Assembly: GCA_038030265.1 (NCBI GenBank)
Contig: CM075940.1
Location: forward strand, 12,090,001-12,154,000
From: Corythucha ciliata
Taxonomy: Eukaryota; Arthropoda; Insecta; Hemiptera; Tingidae
Direction of reading: 5' to 3'
DNA: 64,000 nt
The position numbers were made by a program, and so were the translations under genes. The notes under the pieces are model-generated. The model was not told the origin of the DNA. It was given only the letters and a program-made list of their open reading frames with translations, and searched no databases. Each line of letters begins with the position of its first letter. Position 1 is the first letter of the stretch. Positions 32,727-45,540 of the stretch are shown here, piece by piece.

Positions 32727-32889
32727 CTTCTTTTGAGTGTGAATTATTTTAACCCGAAAAAAAAAAACTGAGATTAAGCGGAAATTGTGGGAGGAGTAGG
32801 ATTTGGCGTGACCACGTCAAAAATTATTTGCCACAGAATTACATAGTCATCGAAATCTAGTGGTTTCTTGGTATGAAAAACGTGAATAT

Positions 32890-33070
32890 GACCTTTGTTT
32901 TTAAGGAAAATCATTTCCCAGGCATGTTCTCCCCGTAGCGGAATAATATTTTCGGTATTAACTTCGAAAAAATTGGTTCTGGAATGTTCTAACTATTTTG
33001 TTCGAATTTCTCGTACAATTTCCATGAGAATTGAGTACAATGTTGCCGAAAACAAACCTCTTTCACTTCC
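32890..33070 (+). repeat. Diverged repeat, copy 2
   Basis: Second copy of the block at 28430-28720, followed by CACTTCCATGTTACCTACGGG, which itself recurs at 28275. Confidence 0.65.
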
Positions 33071-33204
33071 ATGTTACCTACGGGCATTTTTTTGCCATCG
33101 CCATTTTTGCTGTGTGTAGGTCAGAAGTGTTCGAAAAAAAAAAAAAAAAATGCTAAGTCTGAAAAGCTCGTACAATTTTTTGGCAGCTCAAAAACCGAAA
33201 TTTT

Positions 33205-33416
33205 TTAGCACTTATTTTAGTTTCTTCTAAATATCCCGAAAATGAGTTACTTTAGAGGAAAATCTTCACTCACAAAACTTGTTGAGCGATAAATTTCCAA
33301 TACATTTTGTATGTAAAGTAGTTTTCCACGATGAATATAGAACGGGCTACAGCCTTTCGAAATTGTTGTTCCAAAATGGTCAAAAGACCTAAAATCGCCT
33401 GTTTTCGACTAAGTAT
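33205..33416 (+). repeat. 212-bp direct repeat, copy 1
   Basis: Matches 33704-33916 at roughly 85-90% by eye: CTTCTAAATATCCCGAAAAT, CACAAAACTTGTTGAGC, GTAAAGTAGTTTTCCACGA, ACGGGCTACAGCC and CCTAAAATCGCC all line up. Confidence 0.9.
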
Positions 33417-33703
33417 TGCATTTTGGACTGTTTTCTATTTTTTGGTATGAAAGAACGAAGACAAACAATTGAAGAAGGATTGAAAATTGAGTGACGATAG
33501 ATGGTTATAGTCGTTGATGGATAAGGGTCGGTAATTGAAGATTAGTCGATGTGGACTGAGGATTGATAATTGATCATGTGCGATGCAGAATTTTGGATTT
33601 AAAGTTATGAAAATTTCGGTGTTTGAGGAATGAAGACTGCGGGATTTTTTTTGTTCGAGAAGACAATAACTCTGAAAATGCTACCTCTTCAGAGGTAAAT
33701 GTT

Positions 33704-33916
33704 TTGGCACTTCTTTTAGTTTCTTCTAAATATCCCGAAAATGAGTCACTTTCGCGGAAAATCTTCACTCACAAAACTTGTTGAGCATGAAATTTCCTAC
33801 AACTTTTGTATGTAAAGTAGTTTTCCACGACAAATATGGAACGGGCTACAGCCTATCGAAATTTTTGTTCTAAAATGGTCGAAGGTCCTAAAATCGCCCT
33901 TTTTCGACCCAAGTAT
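33704..33916 (+). repeat. 212-bp direct repeat, copy 2
   Basis: Second copy, offset about 499 bp from the first. The spacer contains short GA-rich words (ATTGAAGA, GTTGATGGATAAGG) and no gene. Confidence 0.9.
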
Positions 33917-34009
33917 ACTCCTTGTGCTTTACTTTGGACTAAATGAGCGTACTGGCTCATTTTAAAGAGGAATTTCACGGCTCTGGCTGTTTTTAAAAAC
34001 AAAATACCG

Positions 34010-36170
34010 CAGGGTCCAGACGCGGATCCAAGATTCAGTCAAGGGAGAGGCTTATGAAATTGTGTACTTCGCTCTAATAAAAAAATGGCTTGCTATCAAT
34101 TCACTGCCTATTACCTCCTTAAAACGCCTTATAAATTGCCAAACGGGCAATTACCGCTTTAAAAAAAAAAGAAAAGCCCAACGGACTTCACGCTCGTGCA
34201 GCCCTGAAAATGCATGAAAAGATCATGAATCCCGCTAAGAAAAAGGCTAAATCTTCCATTCGCGAGCTCAACTAGCTAATACTAGCGATTCCCGCTCAAA
34301 AAGTGGCCAAGCTGCTCTAAAAATTGGCAAACTAACAATTCACGCTCCGCAAATCCCTTAACAGACAATTCCTGCCCTAAATATTCCAAAATCAACCATT
34401 TGCGCGCCAAGAATGACCATACGGGCGTTGGCTTGACAGAACTAATAGCGTCCTCAAAAAAGCAAAGCTGATTCGCGCTTATTATAAATGGCCCAACAGA
34501 TTTTACAAACCCTAGAAATAGAAAAACTGACGATTCATGCTCTGAAAATATCACACTGGCTATTCACTCTCTATAAATGACTATGCTGACAATTTGCGAC
34601 TTAGAAATGGCAAGCTGACAATTCGCACCCCATAACTGATTGTTTGCGTACTCTAAATGGTTAAAATAATAATTCACGCAATGCAAATGTCAAAACTGAG
34701 TTCGTAACATACAATTGACTAAAATGACGGATTCATGCCCTAGGAATGGCCATACTGGCAGCGTTAAAATTGCCAAACTGGCTATTCACGCCCTATAAAA
34801 TTTGTAAAACTGACTCTATGCGGCCTACGGTGAATGGTTAAACTGACAATTCGCACTTTGAAAATCCCAAAGCAGATGATTCATGTCCTGAAAATGGCAA
34901 AATTGGCCATTCGCGCGTCAGAAATAGCCATACTGAGCCTTCACACCTTGGAAATGTCTAAACTGACGATCCTGGCCTTAAAAGCTGGCTATTTACGCTA
35001 TTTTGCACCCTGTAAATGACATAAACAGCCCGTACCAGCAATTCACGGTCTAAGAATGGCCTAACTGACCGTTTGTGCTCTACAAAGGCTAAACAGAGAA
35101 ACAGACGATTCGCGCCTTCAAATTGGGTGGCTATATCTGCACCCAAAAATGGCCAAACAGGGCTATTTGCACCCTTCAAGCGATAAGCTGACCACTTGCG
35201 ATTGCGTACCGAGCACGGGCCGTCCTCACACCGACCCCCCCCCCCCCCACCAGCGTTAGCTACATGCACCTCATGGACTGGGTAAACTTTTAGATTTATT
35301 TGAAACTGATTACCGACTCTCAGGCTATTAAATTGCTTGATTGGTAAATCACGCCCTAAAAATAGCTAAATTTGCAAATTCGTGCCAGTGAAATGGCGAA
35401 CTTACCATTCATAGCGCAAAAATGGACAAACTGAGCCACGACGACTTGTCCACCAGCAGAGGATTTGTGCCCTAAAAATAGCAGAACTAATAATTTGCGT
35501 CTTGGAAATGGCTTAACTGACGATTCATGCCATTAAAATGCCTAATGTGACTTGCTGCTGGTTGAACCTAAAAAAGCAATTTCACGGATTTCACTGCGCC
35601 AAAAACAAATTTTTGCTCGTTGGAACCATTCGAAAAATAGCGAATCTAGCGATTCATGCCTTATAAATTGCTAAACTAACCATTCAAACCCTAAAATTGA
35701 CTTTACGGACGTTTCGTCCCCTGGAAATGCCTAAAATGACGACTCGCACCGGGAAAATTGCCAAAAAGGCCATCAGGCCATTGAAAATGACTGAACTGAC
35801 GATTCGTGCTCTGAAATAACCAAACGCCTTAAAAATTTCAATCTTCAAAGTTTTGGTCTAAAAATGGTCAAACTGGTCATTCGCGCTCTTTGGAAAGCGT
35901 CAGGGACAACGACAATTGGCCCCTTGAAAGTGGTAGAACAGACTGGACAAGCCCTAAAACGGGCTGCTGGTCGTATTGACAATTCATGCTTCCCCCCTCC
36001 ACCACAATGGCTATACTGATAGATTTGCGTCTTAAAAACGACCACTCTCGTTCCAATAATGGCCAAATTGACCATTCGTGTCTTAAAAATGCCTGAACTG
36101 ACGATTGGTACCCTAACTATCATCAAAACGACTAGTCAGGCAATAAAAATTGCAAACTCAGTCACTGACG
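34010..36170 (+). repeat. Degenerate tandem module array, dialect B
   Basis: Opens with CCAGACGCGGATCCAAGATT and GGGAGAGGCTTATG, matching the start of the element at 20951. Units: AAAATGGCCAAACTGAC plus GATTCGCGCCCT. The block GCGTACCGAGCACGGGCC plus 14 C (35235-35248) also matches the 23.2 and 23.5 kb sites. Confidence 0.85.
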
Positions 36171-36209
36171 TGAATTCTGGTTTCAGACGACCGTATGGAT
36201 TTTCTTAAG

Positions 36210-37470
36210 TCCTCCCTCGGCAGCTGTCAATTTCGTCTTTAAAACTGATAATTTCTTCTTTAAAAAACTCCAATTTCACCCCAGAAACTGACAGTCTTGA
36301 CTTGGGATCTGTCAATTTCCTCCTGCATAACAGAAGATCACAAAACTTGATTTCGAGATTCAGTAGCGGACCATTCGGGCTTACAACATGGGGTTTTTGG
36401 ACCCCTTCACCTGAAACAGTTAAAACTCTCAAAACGATTCCGTCCCGTAAACTGTCAATTTCGGCCAGGGAACTGTCAATTTCACCCGAGAAACTGTCTA
36501 TTTTGTCATAAATAACTGACAATGTTGTCTCAAAAAGTGTCAATTTCGTCCTGGAGACTGTACATTTCTAGTTGAAACTATCAGTATCGATCTAACACGG
36601 TCCATTTTGTCCTATGAGGGTCAATTTCGTCATTCAAAACTGTCAATTTCGTCGTCAAAACTATACCGATATCATTCTAAAACTGCCAATTTCGCCCCAC
36701 AAACTGTCAATTTCATCCTCGAATCTGCCAATGTCTTCCTAGAAACTGTGTCAAGGGATTCCGGAAACTGAATATTTCTAAGTCCCTTCACCGAAAACAG
36801 TCGAGTACTAGAAACTATCAATTTCGTCGTTCAAAACTGTCAATTTCGCCCTAAAAACTATCAAGTAAATGTTCAAATCTAACAATTTCGACTTTTAAAC
36901 AGTCAATTTTGTCCCCAAAACAGTCGCTTTCGTCGCCAAACCTATCAGTGTCGTCCTAAAACTGCCTTCGTTCAAGAATCATTCAAAACTTTCAATTTCG
37001 TCCTGGAAACTATCAACTTGCATTTGTTCGAGAAACAGTCAATTCCTTTCTGAAACTGTCTATTTTGTCCAGGAAATTGTAAATTTCGTTGTCAAAACTA
37101 TCAACGTCGTCCTAAAACTCCTAATTTCATCATATAAACTGTCAATTTCACCCTAGATACTGTCAATTTTAACATTCAAAACTGTGATTGTCGTATTTCA
37201 AACTGTCAATTTCGACTTACAATACTGTCAATTTTGCCTCAGGAACGGACATTTTTGACTTGGAATCTCCTCCAACATAACGAATATCCTACTACTACTA
37301 GTAATAGAAACTATCAATATCGTCGTTCAAAACTATAAATTTCGTACTGGAATTAATTAATGGACATATTTATCTCGGAAACTGTAAATATCGTCCTCTA
37401 AACATGCCAATGTCGCCCTATAGACACTGTCATTTTCGGAGTTAAAAACTGTCAATTTGACAGTTTGTGG
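36210..37470 (+). repeat. Degenerate tandem module array, dialect C
   Basis: About 50 imperfect copies of a unit near 21 bp: AACTGTCAATTTCGTCCTGG and variants. Followed at 37535-37562 by AGCCCCCCCCCTTAAATCC, a possible inverted partner for the GCGGATCCA end at 34019, which would make the B and C arrays one 3.5-kb element. Confidence 0.85.
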
Positions 37471-37569
37471 AACAGGGGCTTGAGAATAAACATTTTGGGG
37501 GGGCTAATACGTCCAACTGGGGGGGCTAAGTCCCTATAGCCCCCCCCCCTTAAATCCGCCAATGTATTA

Positions 37570-40500
37570 GCGTTTTTCCCAACGTTAGTACGCCTCTCAA
37601 TTTTGTCTACCGAAACTCGAAGTTAGCGTAGTTAATGTGGATCTCCATTTGCTATTCTTTTCGTCATTACGTAGCACTGAGACTGGGCTTGGTGGTCCGT
37701 ATTCAGTAGATTAGCTGTTGCGGGGAGCTCTGTGGAACTCGTGGTACCTGCTGTGATTGAATCATCAGTCTCTTCAGCTTATGGGCCGAGATGACAACTT
37801 TATTTAGGAGAAAATACCCAGTTTTCATCTTTCGATTAATCGGGAATGAATTCCTGGAATTCGCCGCCTGAGTGGGGCAGTTGTATCCACCAAGGAAATA
37901 TTCAGGCAAGGTAGCTTTTTATTTAGCAAACAATAAGTGGAAGAGAGAGGGGGACGTGAGCCATTCAAATTGTTGAGTGATGATGTCGTGTCGTGACCCT
38001 GTCCATACAGAAATCTACGCGGCGTTTTCAGGTCTTAAAGTTTTCCATTGAAAGGACTTTCTCTGAAACATGGTAAGTCATTGTAATGGGTTGAGCAAAA
38101 GGGGAAAGTGGGGGTAGGGGTGTCAGGGAAAAAACATTTAGAGAACGGAACGCCTGAGTAAATAAGGCTCCATTACCTTTGGGATTCATTACCAGTCTTT
38201 TACTAGCCTCGCTTGGGAGCTTCTTTTTTCCACCTTGCTTTTCTTCTCGTTTTTTTTTTTTTGAATCCTTGAAAAGAATAAAAGAAAAGGGACGTCATGA
38301 AAACTGCACAGTCCAAATACAGAAAGACAAATAGACCGCGCAGAATAATAATTTATCGAAATTATTTGCTCTGGAATTCAAGAGAGAAAATGGACTTGAA
38401 GGTTTTTCTTCCCTGTATAAGGTAAGATTATACAGTTATTCAATTTGGAATTTGTTGAACTTCCTCCTGACTATGAAATAATTTTCCTGCTTTTTTCAAA
38501 AGAAGCAAAAAAAAGGGTGGAGGATTCTGAAAGACGAACAGAAGAGACATCCTGGGTTTGAGACATTTAAAGGTTTATCCCATGCCTTTCCTTTTCACTG
38601 GTCTTATTAACCCATTTCCGCAGGCTCAGAGCTCTTTTCTAAATATATATATAAATTGTAATAATCGAAAGAAAACTCATATTGTGTATGAGGCAGATAT
38701 GGAGGAGAGGTGAAATTGAAAGAAAATCCATGCTGCCGGCGACAGCAAAATTGAAATCCTCTTATACTGAGGAAGAATTCTTTTGGCTGCGAGTCATGAG
38801 TGAAATCAAAGGGAAGTGTAATTATTTCATATTTTTCCTTATTCATGTTACTTGTTTTTTACACGTAATATAACCTTACTTATTGAATTATAGCATTATT
38901 ATACAGAGACTGTGAAAAACTGTAAAACGGAGGTATTTCTCTATTGAATTGAATCTCCTTCCGGATCTGTTCGCTATTTGCTTGAAGATGGACAGTAGAA
39001 TCGTTCGAAAAACATCTTTAGCTTTCTTCAATAAATGCAGAAAAGGGAACCCCTTGTTAACAAAAAAAACTCCAGGTTTTTCCATTACACTGACCCTGTA
39101 TTGACGCTCTATACGTATTCCGTTCGCTTACCACACCCTCCACGTCTACATCACTGTTGTATTTTAAAGAAAATCGATTCTTTTTCATTCTGAAAGGCTT
39201 AAATCAGTGTTTCTCTTCCATTAAAACTGTCCCCCTTCAATGTACACACCATTTTCTCTGTAGTGAGGCCGCTCTCGAAACATCCTCACAACCCACACGC
39301 ACTCCCCTACCAATGTGAATTTGAAACAATATACGTTATAATATTTATAATAAAACCGTCTACAAAATGAAGTAAGTAACTATCACTTTTATTAATCTGA
39401 CAAGAGGTTGGTTGAAGACAATTCATCTTCTCCGTCGGTTTGTGGCGTTCGCGTTCATTAGTTACCTACTGTTCAACTCATCTATCACCGCCGATCCAGT
39501 CACTAACAACTTCCTGTCGTTAAAGGCTGCGAAGCTTACGCATATCAAATTTTTTGATCAAAAAAGGTTTCCTTGAATTGATGGTTGATAAAAGAGTCGA
39601 GAAATCTACACAAAAAAAGGAAATGAAAGAATCGGAGAGAAAATGGACGAGAGGTCAATTTCATCAATATAAAAACAGCAAAAATAGACTTACAAAAAAC
39701 TATAAAGTCCGTAAGAGGGAGGTGTTTTTTACTATGGAGGTAAACAAGTAATCAACCGTGAAACCAAGGGCTGAGACTGAGCTTAAAATGTTTATGTCTC
39801 TAATATACCCCAACGTATGGCGCGCGTGGCTATCAGCATGTGTGATCAGTGCAGTAAAACTTTTTTTTTTTTTAATTTATCCAGCTTAGGATACCATTCC
39901 CGTCTTTCAAAGTGAGATCTTGATACAGTCCAAGTTTTCACATTAATGAAGGTACTCTAGTGAGATAAATTATATCCCTTTTTCAACTTTTCCCCCTCTT
40001 ATATTCGTTCTACGAACGGTATAGACGATTGCGCCACCTTGGGAACGTGAATTTCGCACTTAGAAACGTTTCTCGGCGTAGAATCAGTCAGAATCTAATT
40101 ACTCGGCCTAAAAACCAGAAATTGTCATTCCAGCGCCAGAATTCAGGGATTCAATAGAATTCAAGTTTATTTGCTTATCTTTTATACCGAAAAGGTGCTG
40201 GTCATTGCGTTTTATCAAGCGTTTGGGTTCAATAAATTATTAAATAATGTTCCATTTTCTTCAAACTAATGGTAAAATGGCGTTAATAAATCGGTGAGGA
40301 AGAAATAGCGACATAATGATCCGCCTGTAAGGGACCCTGCTTGGGGGGGGGGGGGTTCTTTCAAGTTTGGGCTGGTTTGACCCTTCCGTTAGAGTTTCCG
40401 ATACAGGTTTTTCTCCTGGCAGGCTAACAGGTATGTACAAGAATATTGAAAGGAGGGGGAGAAATAGTGCTGAGATCATGGAACAACCCAATCCTCATTT

Positions 40501-42460
40501 TTCTTGCCAAGTCAATAAAGATTTTTGCTTCTGAGTGTATTCTTTATGGTGATGTGCTATTTTAATTGAAAAAAAAAGAATGATTGCGCCCAACATTGCC
40601 AATGTCAAGCCCAAGCATAGCATAAAATCATCAGGAATACAATCCTTCTACATTCATCATAAGCATAACTTATAATAGAGAAGACTGCATAATTAGATGT
40701 CGCTCTAAATGGTTTATGATTCATTAATTAATACACCAGAATCCCGGGAGGAGGGGAAAAGGGGCTGTCAAAGTTCGCACCCCGTCCCAAGATAAAATCT
40801 CAAACTAAAGGATGCTCTGCAGAGCTCGGCGAACGCGGTTTTCCGTTGTTTGAAACAATTACCGGGCCCACCCCAGTATGAATGGTGCAACGCGAGGTTC
40901 CTGTGCAAATACAAGCTCATTTGACCCCCTCACCCCCCACTATAACAGTAGAGGAAAGCCCTCTCCCTGCCATGGGATGCGCCCATTGTTATTATTTTGT
41001 GAACGCATTGTTATTATTTCGTGAATAATATTTAAGATGGTGTGTGTATATGCTAGCTTGAGGGGGGAAGGACCATGCCCACTGGTTAATAATAATAAAA
41101 GGGAAGTGGGTTGTCGTTTACCTTTCGATTATTTTTAATGCAGCCTCCCCCCCCCCCCTACACAACAAGGTTAACCAGTGGCAACACCAAAGTTGCTTAA
41201 AAAAAACTCCTGCATGCTCTAATTCCCTGGGCGATCAATTTTTGTCAATTTGCTCCCCCCTCTTTAAAGAGCGAGCATTTTTAACGGAAAAAAAAAAAAA
41301 GAGTTGAGGCGCCAGCAGAAATCAGATTTTCCCACTTTCCTCAACCGAAAATTTATCGACGATTTCAGTCTGCCCGGTGGGTACCTATGTGGGTGTAGGC
41401 TCCACTGATTACGACGCGCTGGTGTGGGTGGGCATGAAGGCGAGTGCTCAATTCAAAAGAAAAGCGTCTAATGACCAATTTGTTGATGGCAACTCCAAAG
41501 TCGGAATATACTCTTGGGGATTCGCCAGTTAGAGGCTCTTGTCTGTTTTTGTAGGAGGCAGGTGAGTAAGAGAGAGAGGGGGGGGGGAGAATCAATTAAA
41601 AATTACTAATCCGAAGCAATGTATTCACAGCAGCATGGAGCCTGCCGTGAATTCATTTCTGGAACAAGCTTCTCTCTGGTAATCCACGTTAATTAGAATT
41701 TCATGAAGAACGATATTGTAAACCCACTCCTAATTCCCACATCATTCTGGTCGGGTCCAGGAGGTGCTTAGTGCGTTGTTTTCACAGCTAATTGGTTGTT
41801 GAACTTAATACTTTGCTTGGGCGCATTTAGGACTTTGTTTTTTGTTTCAGAGCCATTAACAGCTAAACTTAAGCCCGGTGCTAATGTGCAATATCCAAGT
41901 TTCAGCCCTCCAGTAAAGAAAACCGAGTCTTTCATCCTATTAGCAGGTGTAGGAGGGGGGGGGGAGGGAAGCTTTTAAAATTAATTACATGATATTTCCA
42001 CGAGAAGTGTGCCATCTTCATAGTTGAACGTGCTTTGAGACCTGGGAAATGAAATGAGAGACATTAGAAGAAGTTGACGTACGGAGGTAGGAGGAGAATA
42101 TTGACTAGGTGGTGCTTTTGAATAACTTCATTTTTTGTGGCTTATTCTTATTACTCGGTAAAAAAAAAAGCCTTCGGCGGAGCCTTTCGCAGTTATGATT
42201 TTCTGAAAATGCGGTAACCCGAAGGGACTCAAAATTGAGGATCGAAGGCTACTATTATCGAATTCTCAGGTGTATTTCTCGCTACACGGTTTTATCATGA
42301 CCTCTCACAACTCCCTCTCCACCACACGAGTGCCTATAAAAGACATTTATTGGTAGCAATTTATTGCAGGAAAAAAGTGGGTGTCGAGGTTGATTTGTGT
42401 TTGATCCCTCGATCAGAAGGTCTCGACTAAATTAAAGGCGTGATCGGGTATGACAGGAAA
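37570..42460. other. Non-coding stretch without recognisable genes
   Basis: No domain-bearing frame. One ATG is directly followed by a donor-like GTAAGT (38070-38076), a possible first-exon end. G runs at 40343-40355 and near 41580, C run near 41150. Confidence 0.4.
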
Positions 42461-42472
42461 CCACTGCCGACA

Positions 42473-42742
42473 GGGGTGCGAGCCCGCCGAGCACTAGCTT
42501 GAAGGTAGAGGATGAATAGGGTACGGGCCTTTTCTTTCCTAGGGAGTGGCCAAAGTGGTACGAGCACTTTGAAGCCGGAGAGAGATATTGGTTAGGAGGA
42601 CCTTCCAAGGGTACGAGCCTTGGTAGGCCGGAAAGAGATGAGAAGAAGAGAGTGAGATCGTATTGGAAGTGATCTCCTCCACTCTACGTAGCGAAAAATG
42701 TCGAGGCTGTGTAGGTTGGCTTCTCAAGTAGTTCGAGAACTT
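42473..42742. repeat. Series of small hairpins with a conserved GTACGAG-like loop
   Basis: GGGTGCGAGCCC (about 42475), AGGGTACGGGCCT (about 42518), CAAAGTGGTACGAGCACTTTG (the 21-nt hairpin at 42551-42571), CCAAGGGTACGAGCCTTGG (42605-42623) and CAAGTAGTTCGAGAACTTG (42724-42742). The stems differ but each pairs with itself. Confidence 0.6.
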
Positions 42743-42853
42743 GTGGATTGGAGCGCTGATGCTTGAAATCGATGTTGAAGTTTTCCGGTTCTCTGATAGG
42801 TTATCTTTTTTTAGCGGTTTATTTGAATTTTGAAGTTTTCACAAGTCGTAACA
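42699..42853 (-). repeat. 3' LTR, CsRn1-like element
   Basis: Starts TGTTACGACTTG and ends CCTCGACA in element orientation. 155 bp; lacks a short GTTACGGGA insertion present in the other LTR. Confidence 0.88.
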
Positions 42854-42867
42854 TATCTCCCCCCAAG
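42854..42867 (-). promoter_or_regulatory. Polypurine tract
   Basis: CTTGGGGGGAGATA on the minus strand, adjacent to the LTR. Confidence 0.75.
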
Positions 42868-42905
42868 ATCTTTTCTTATACAATATATATATATAAATTT
42901 GGCTT

Positions 42906-44504
42906 TTATACAGCTGTATATACATATAGTGTTCGATTTGTGAACATTGCAAAAAAGGCGGTATTTACAAAGCGTGGTACGTACAGTTTCTCATGTCTGA
43001 GTACCTTTGTGCATCGTCCAAGGCGGAGGCCTTGTAGGGGTCTCTGAAAAAGTAAATCGCACGAGTGGTTTGATAATTCGACCACTACGTGTCGCGGTTG
43101 GCGTTGCCTTAGGACTTGGAGTTCCCTGTGACGTATTTTTGGATGAAGAGAAGATGAGGATGTCGGGGGGGGGTGCCATAATGACTCGATGTTGGAGTTG
43201 AGGGTGGCGTTCTCTGAGTTGGTGTGCGAGATGATCTTCTGAAGTCGGAGTCTCGTTTTTTTTGTTACACTGCCCTCGCTGACAGGCGACCGTGTGAGGG
43301 TCGTGTCAGCCGACGTATCATTGTTGTTTGGAAAAAGAAATGCTGGCTTGACTCTGTCCAGTGATACTCGTACGCTGCGATTGGGTGAGGAGATTTTTAT
43401 CGTTTTCTCGTCCCGTTCGAGTACTTTATGCGGGCCCGTATAGATAGGGCGAAGTGACTTCTTTTCTTGTTCATCTCGCATGAAGACGTGTGAACTGTTG
43501 TGTAGTTCTTTACTCACAAATGAGCGTTGTTGATTTTCGTGAGTTTGTGCCATTTATTGTTTTAATAGTCGAATGAGGTCGTCCGGTGGTGTGGCATTTT
43601 TCGATGGCATGAAGTTTTCGCCGGGAAGTCGCAAGGGTTGTCCGCAGAGAATTTCTGCGGTACTCTTCGCTTCGTCTTGCCGGACTGCTGAATGGATTCT
43701 GAGCAAGACGGTGGGTAGAATTTTTGTCCACTGGTTTTTAGTATCGAGATGAACAGTCAGCGCCGTTTTCAGTATTCGGTACCATCGTTCTATTGTACCG
43801 TTGGCTTGTGGGTGGGTGGTATATGGTGTCGTACGGATGCGTTGTATTCCGAAAAGTTCCGTCAATTCCAAGAAGAAGTATGATTGAAATTGTCTTCCCT
43901 GGTCCGTAGTTATCAGTAATGGTACGCCAAATCTTTATATCCAGTGGGTGACAAATGCGTGTGCGACGGTCTTCGCTTCGATGTTGGAAAGTGGAATCGC
44001 TTCGGGCCAATGGCTGAAGCGGTCGATCATTGTTAAACAATACCTTTTTCCTTCCGACGGTGGTAGGGGTCCGATTAGGTCGAGGTGGACGTGTTCGAGT
44101 TTTGTTGAGGGTTGAAAAGTTTCGAAAGGGACGGCGGTGTGCTTGTTGACTTTGCTTTGTTGGCAGGGAATGCAAGTCTTTGCCCAGTTTCCGACATCTT
44201 TTTGCATTTCTGGCCAAAAGAATCGTTGAGTGACGAGTAGGCGTGTTGCCCGTTCGCCAGGGTGGCTTAAATTGTGGAGTTCGTCGAATGCAGGCCGTCG
44301 GAAATCAGGTGGGAGATATGGTCGGGGGATTCCCATTGAAGTTTGTGGTTGTGGTTGTTTGAATGTTAGTGCGATAGTAGTCCCTGGAACTGTAATTCGG
44401 GTGAGTTTGAGATTCCTTGAGAGGTTTTGGTTTCGCAGGGGCTGTACCTGATATCGGTGGTGAATTGAGAGATGTAATTTAGCTGTTTCGTCCGTCTGGG
44501 GCAT
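42906..44504 (-). pseudogene. CsRn1-like integrase and C-terminal tail
   Basis: Zinc-binding HHCC: HNLSHPGERATRLLVTQRFF and CIPCQQSK. The catalytic core has HLDLIGPLP, a second Asp in a TDQGRQF block around 43910 (other frame), and the Glu in HPQANGTIERWYR (43554-43871). The C-terminal GPHKVLERDEKT block is at about 43430, and a terminal RSGRIIKPLVRF is in a further frame near 43070. At least three frameshifts separate the pieces. The enzyme would insert the element cDNA; not functional here. Confidence 0.88.
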
Positions 44505-45540
44505 TTATCTGTCGCACTCTGTTGCATAGCGTGCATCAGGGGTTTGTGATCCGTTAGAATCGTAAAATTTCGACCTTCGAGCAGAGGTTGAAAGTACCTC
44601 ACTGCTTCGTAGATGGCGAGCAGTTCCCTGTCGTAAGTGCTGTAGACGGTTTGTACTTGTGAGAAAAATCCGAGTGGCTGAAATTCGCTGCCGTTTTTCT
44701 GTTGGAGGACAGCTCCCAGAGCTGAGGAGCTTGCGTCACACTTCAGGTAGAGAGGAAGATGGTCCTAAGTTTAATTGCGTTTGCAAGTGTGTGCTTAGTT
44801 TGTTCCCAGGCTTGCACTGTCATTGGAGACCATGGAATCGGTGTGCGATCATTTTTCTTCGCGCCCAGTAGCAACTCGTTGAGAGGTTTTTGTATTTCGG
44901 CGGCGTGTGGAATATTTTTGAGGTGTAGAAGTTTACCATTCCTAGGGAGCGTCAAAGATCCTTGATAGTTTTAGGTTGTGGCATTTCGAGGATCGCTCGA
45001 ACTTTTTCTTCCAGCGGTTGAATACCTTTGGCGTTCACTTGATATCCGAGGAATTTGACAGTGGGCTGACCCAGAACATTTTTTTTTCAGATTGAGCGTG
45101 AGAACGTGTTTATGGAGAATGGAGAAGACTTGGTGAAGGTGTTCTTCGTGTTCCCTAGGATATTTTGATGCGACCAGAACGTCATCAATGTAGGTGAAGA
45201 CGAAGGGTGAATCCCGAAAGATGTGGTCCATAAAGCGCTGGAAAGTTTGCGCTGCATTGCAGAGACCAAATGTCATCTTGGGGAACTCAAAGAGACCGAA
45301 CGGTGTGATGATGGCGGTCTTCAGTATGTCGTTCTCCGCGACGGGGATGTGGTTTTCTCTGCTGATATTCGGAACGCTGTAGCGGTCTGGCTGCGTGATT
45401 GCGTTTAGACGACTGTAATTGCCGCAAGGCCGTATTGAGCCATCCATGACGTGAAGTGGGCTCGACCACGGACTGCGTGATGGGTGACAGATTCCTTCCT
45501 CCATCATGCGCCGGAATTCCTCTTTAGCAGCGCGGTACTT
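44505..45540 (-). pseudogene. CsRn1-like reverse transcriptase and RNase H
   Basis: RT: EGICHPSRSPWSSPLHV, a short deletion of roughly 25 residues around the KIDL-type block, TPFGLFEFPKMTFGLCNAAQ, and catalytic FTYIDDVLVASK. The frame slips in the T run near 45082-45089. RNase H is spread over two frames (IPHAAEIQKPLNELLLG, later YFQPLLEGRNFTILTDHKPL). The missing RT segment removes a conserved Asp-containing block, so this copy cannot be active. Confidence 0.88.

Larger units (their letters stand above)
28758..32760 (-). mobile_element. Full-length CR1/Jockey-group LINE
   Basis: Complete two-ORF non-LTR retrotransposon. The 3' UTR (28758-28898) ends in AATAAAGTATC followed by a (TC)n microsatellite, a common end type in this group. 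ORF2 and ORF1 are both open and separated by 42 nt. Neither long poly(A) nor a clear target duplication was found by eye. The 5' edge is approximate. Confidence 0.9.

Noticed and set aside
42763..43047. 94-codon plus-strand ORF as a gene
   Set aside because: Lies over the LTR and 3' end of the CsRn1-like element; no independent support.
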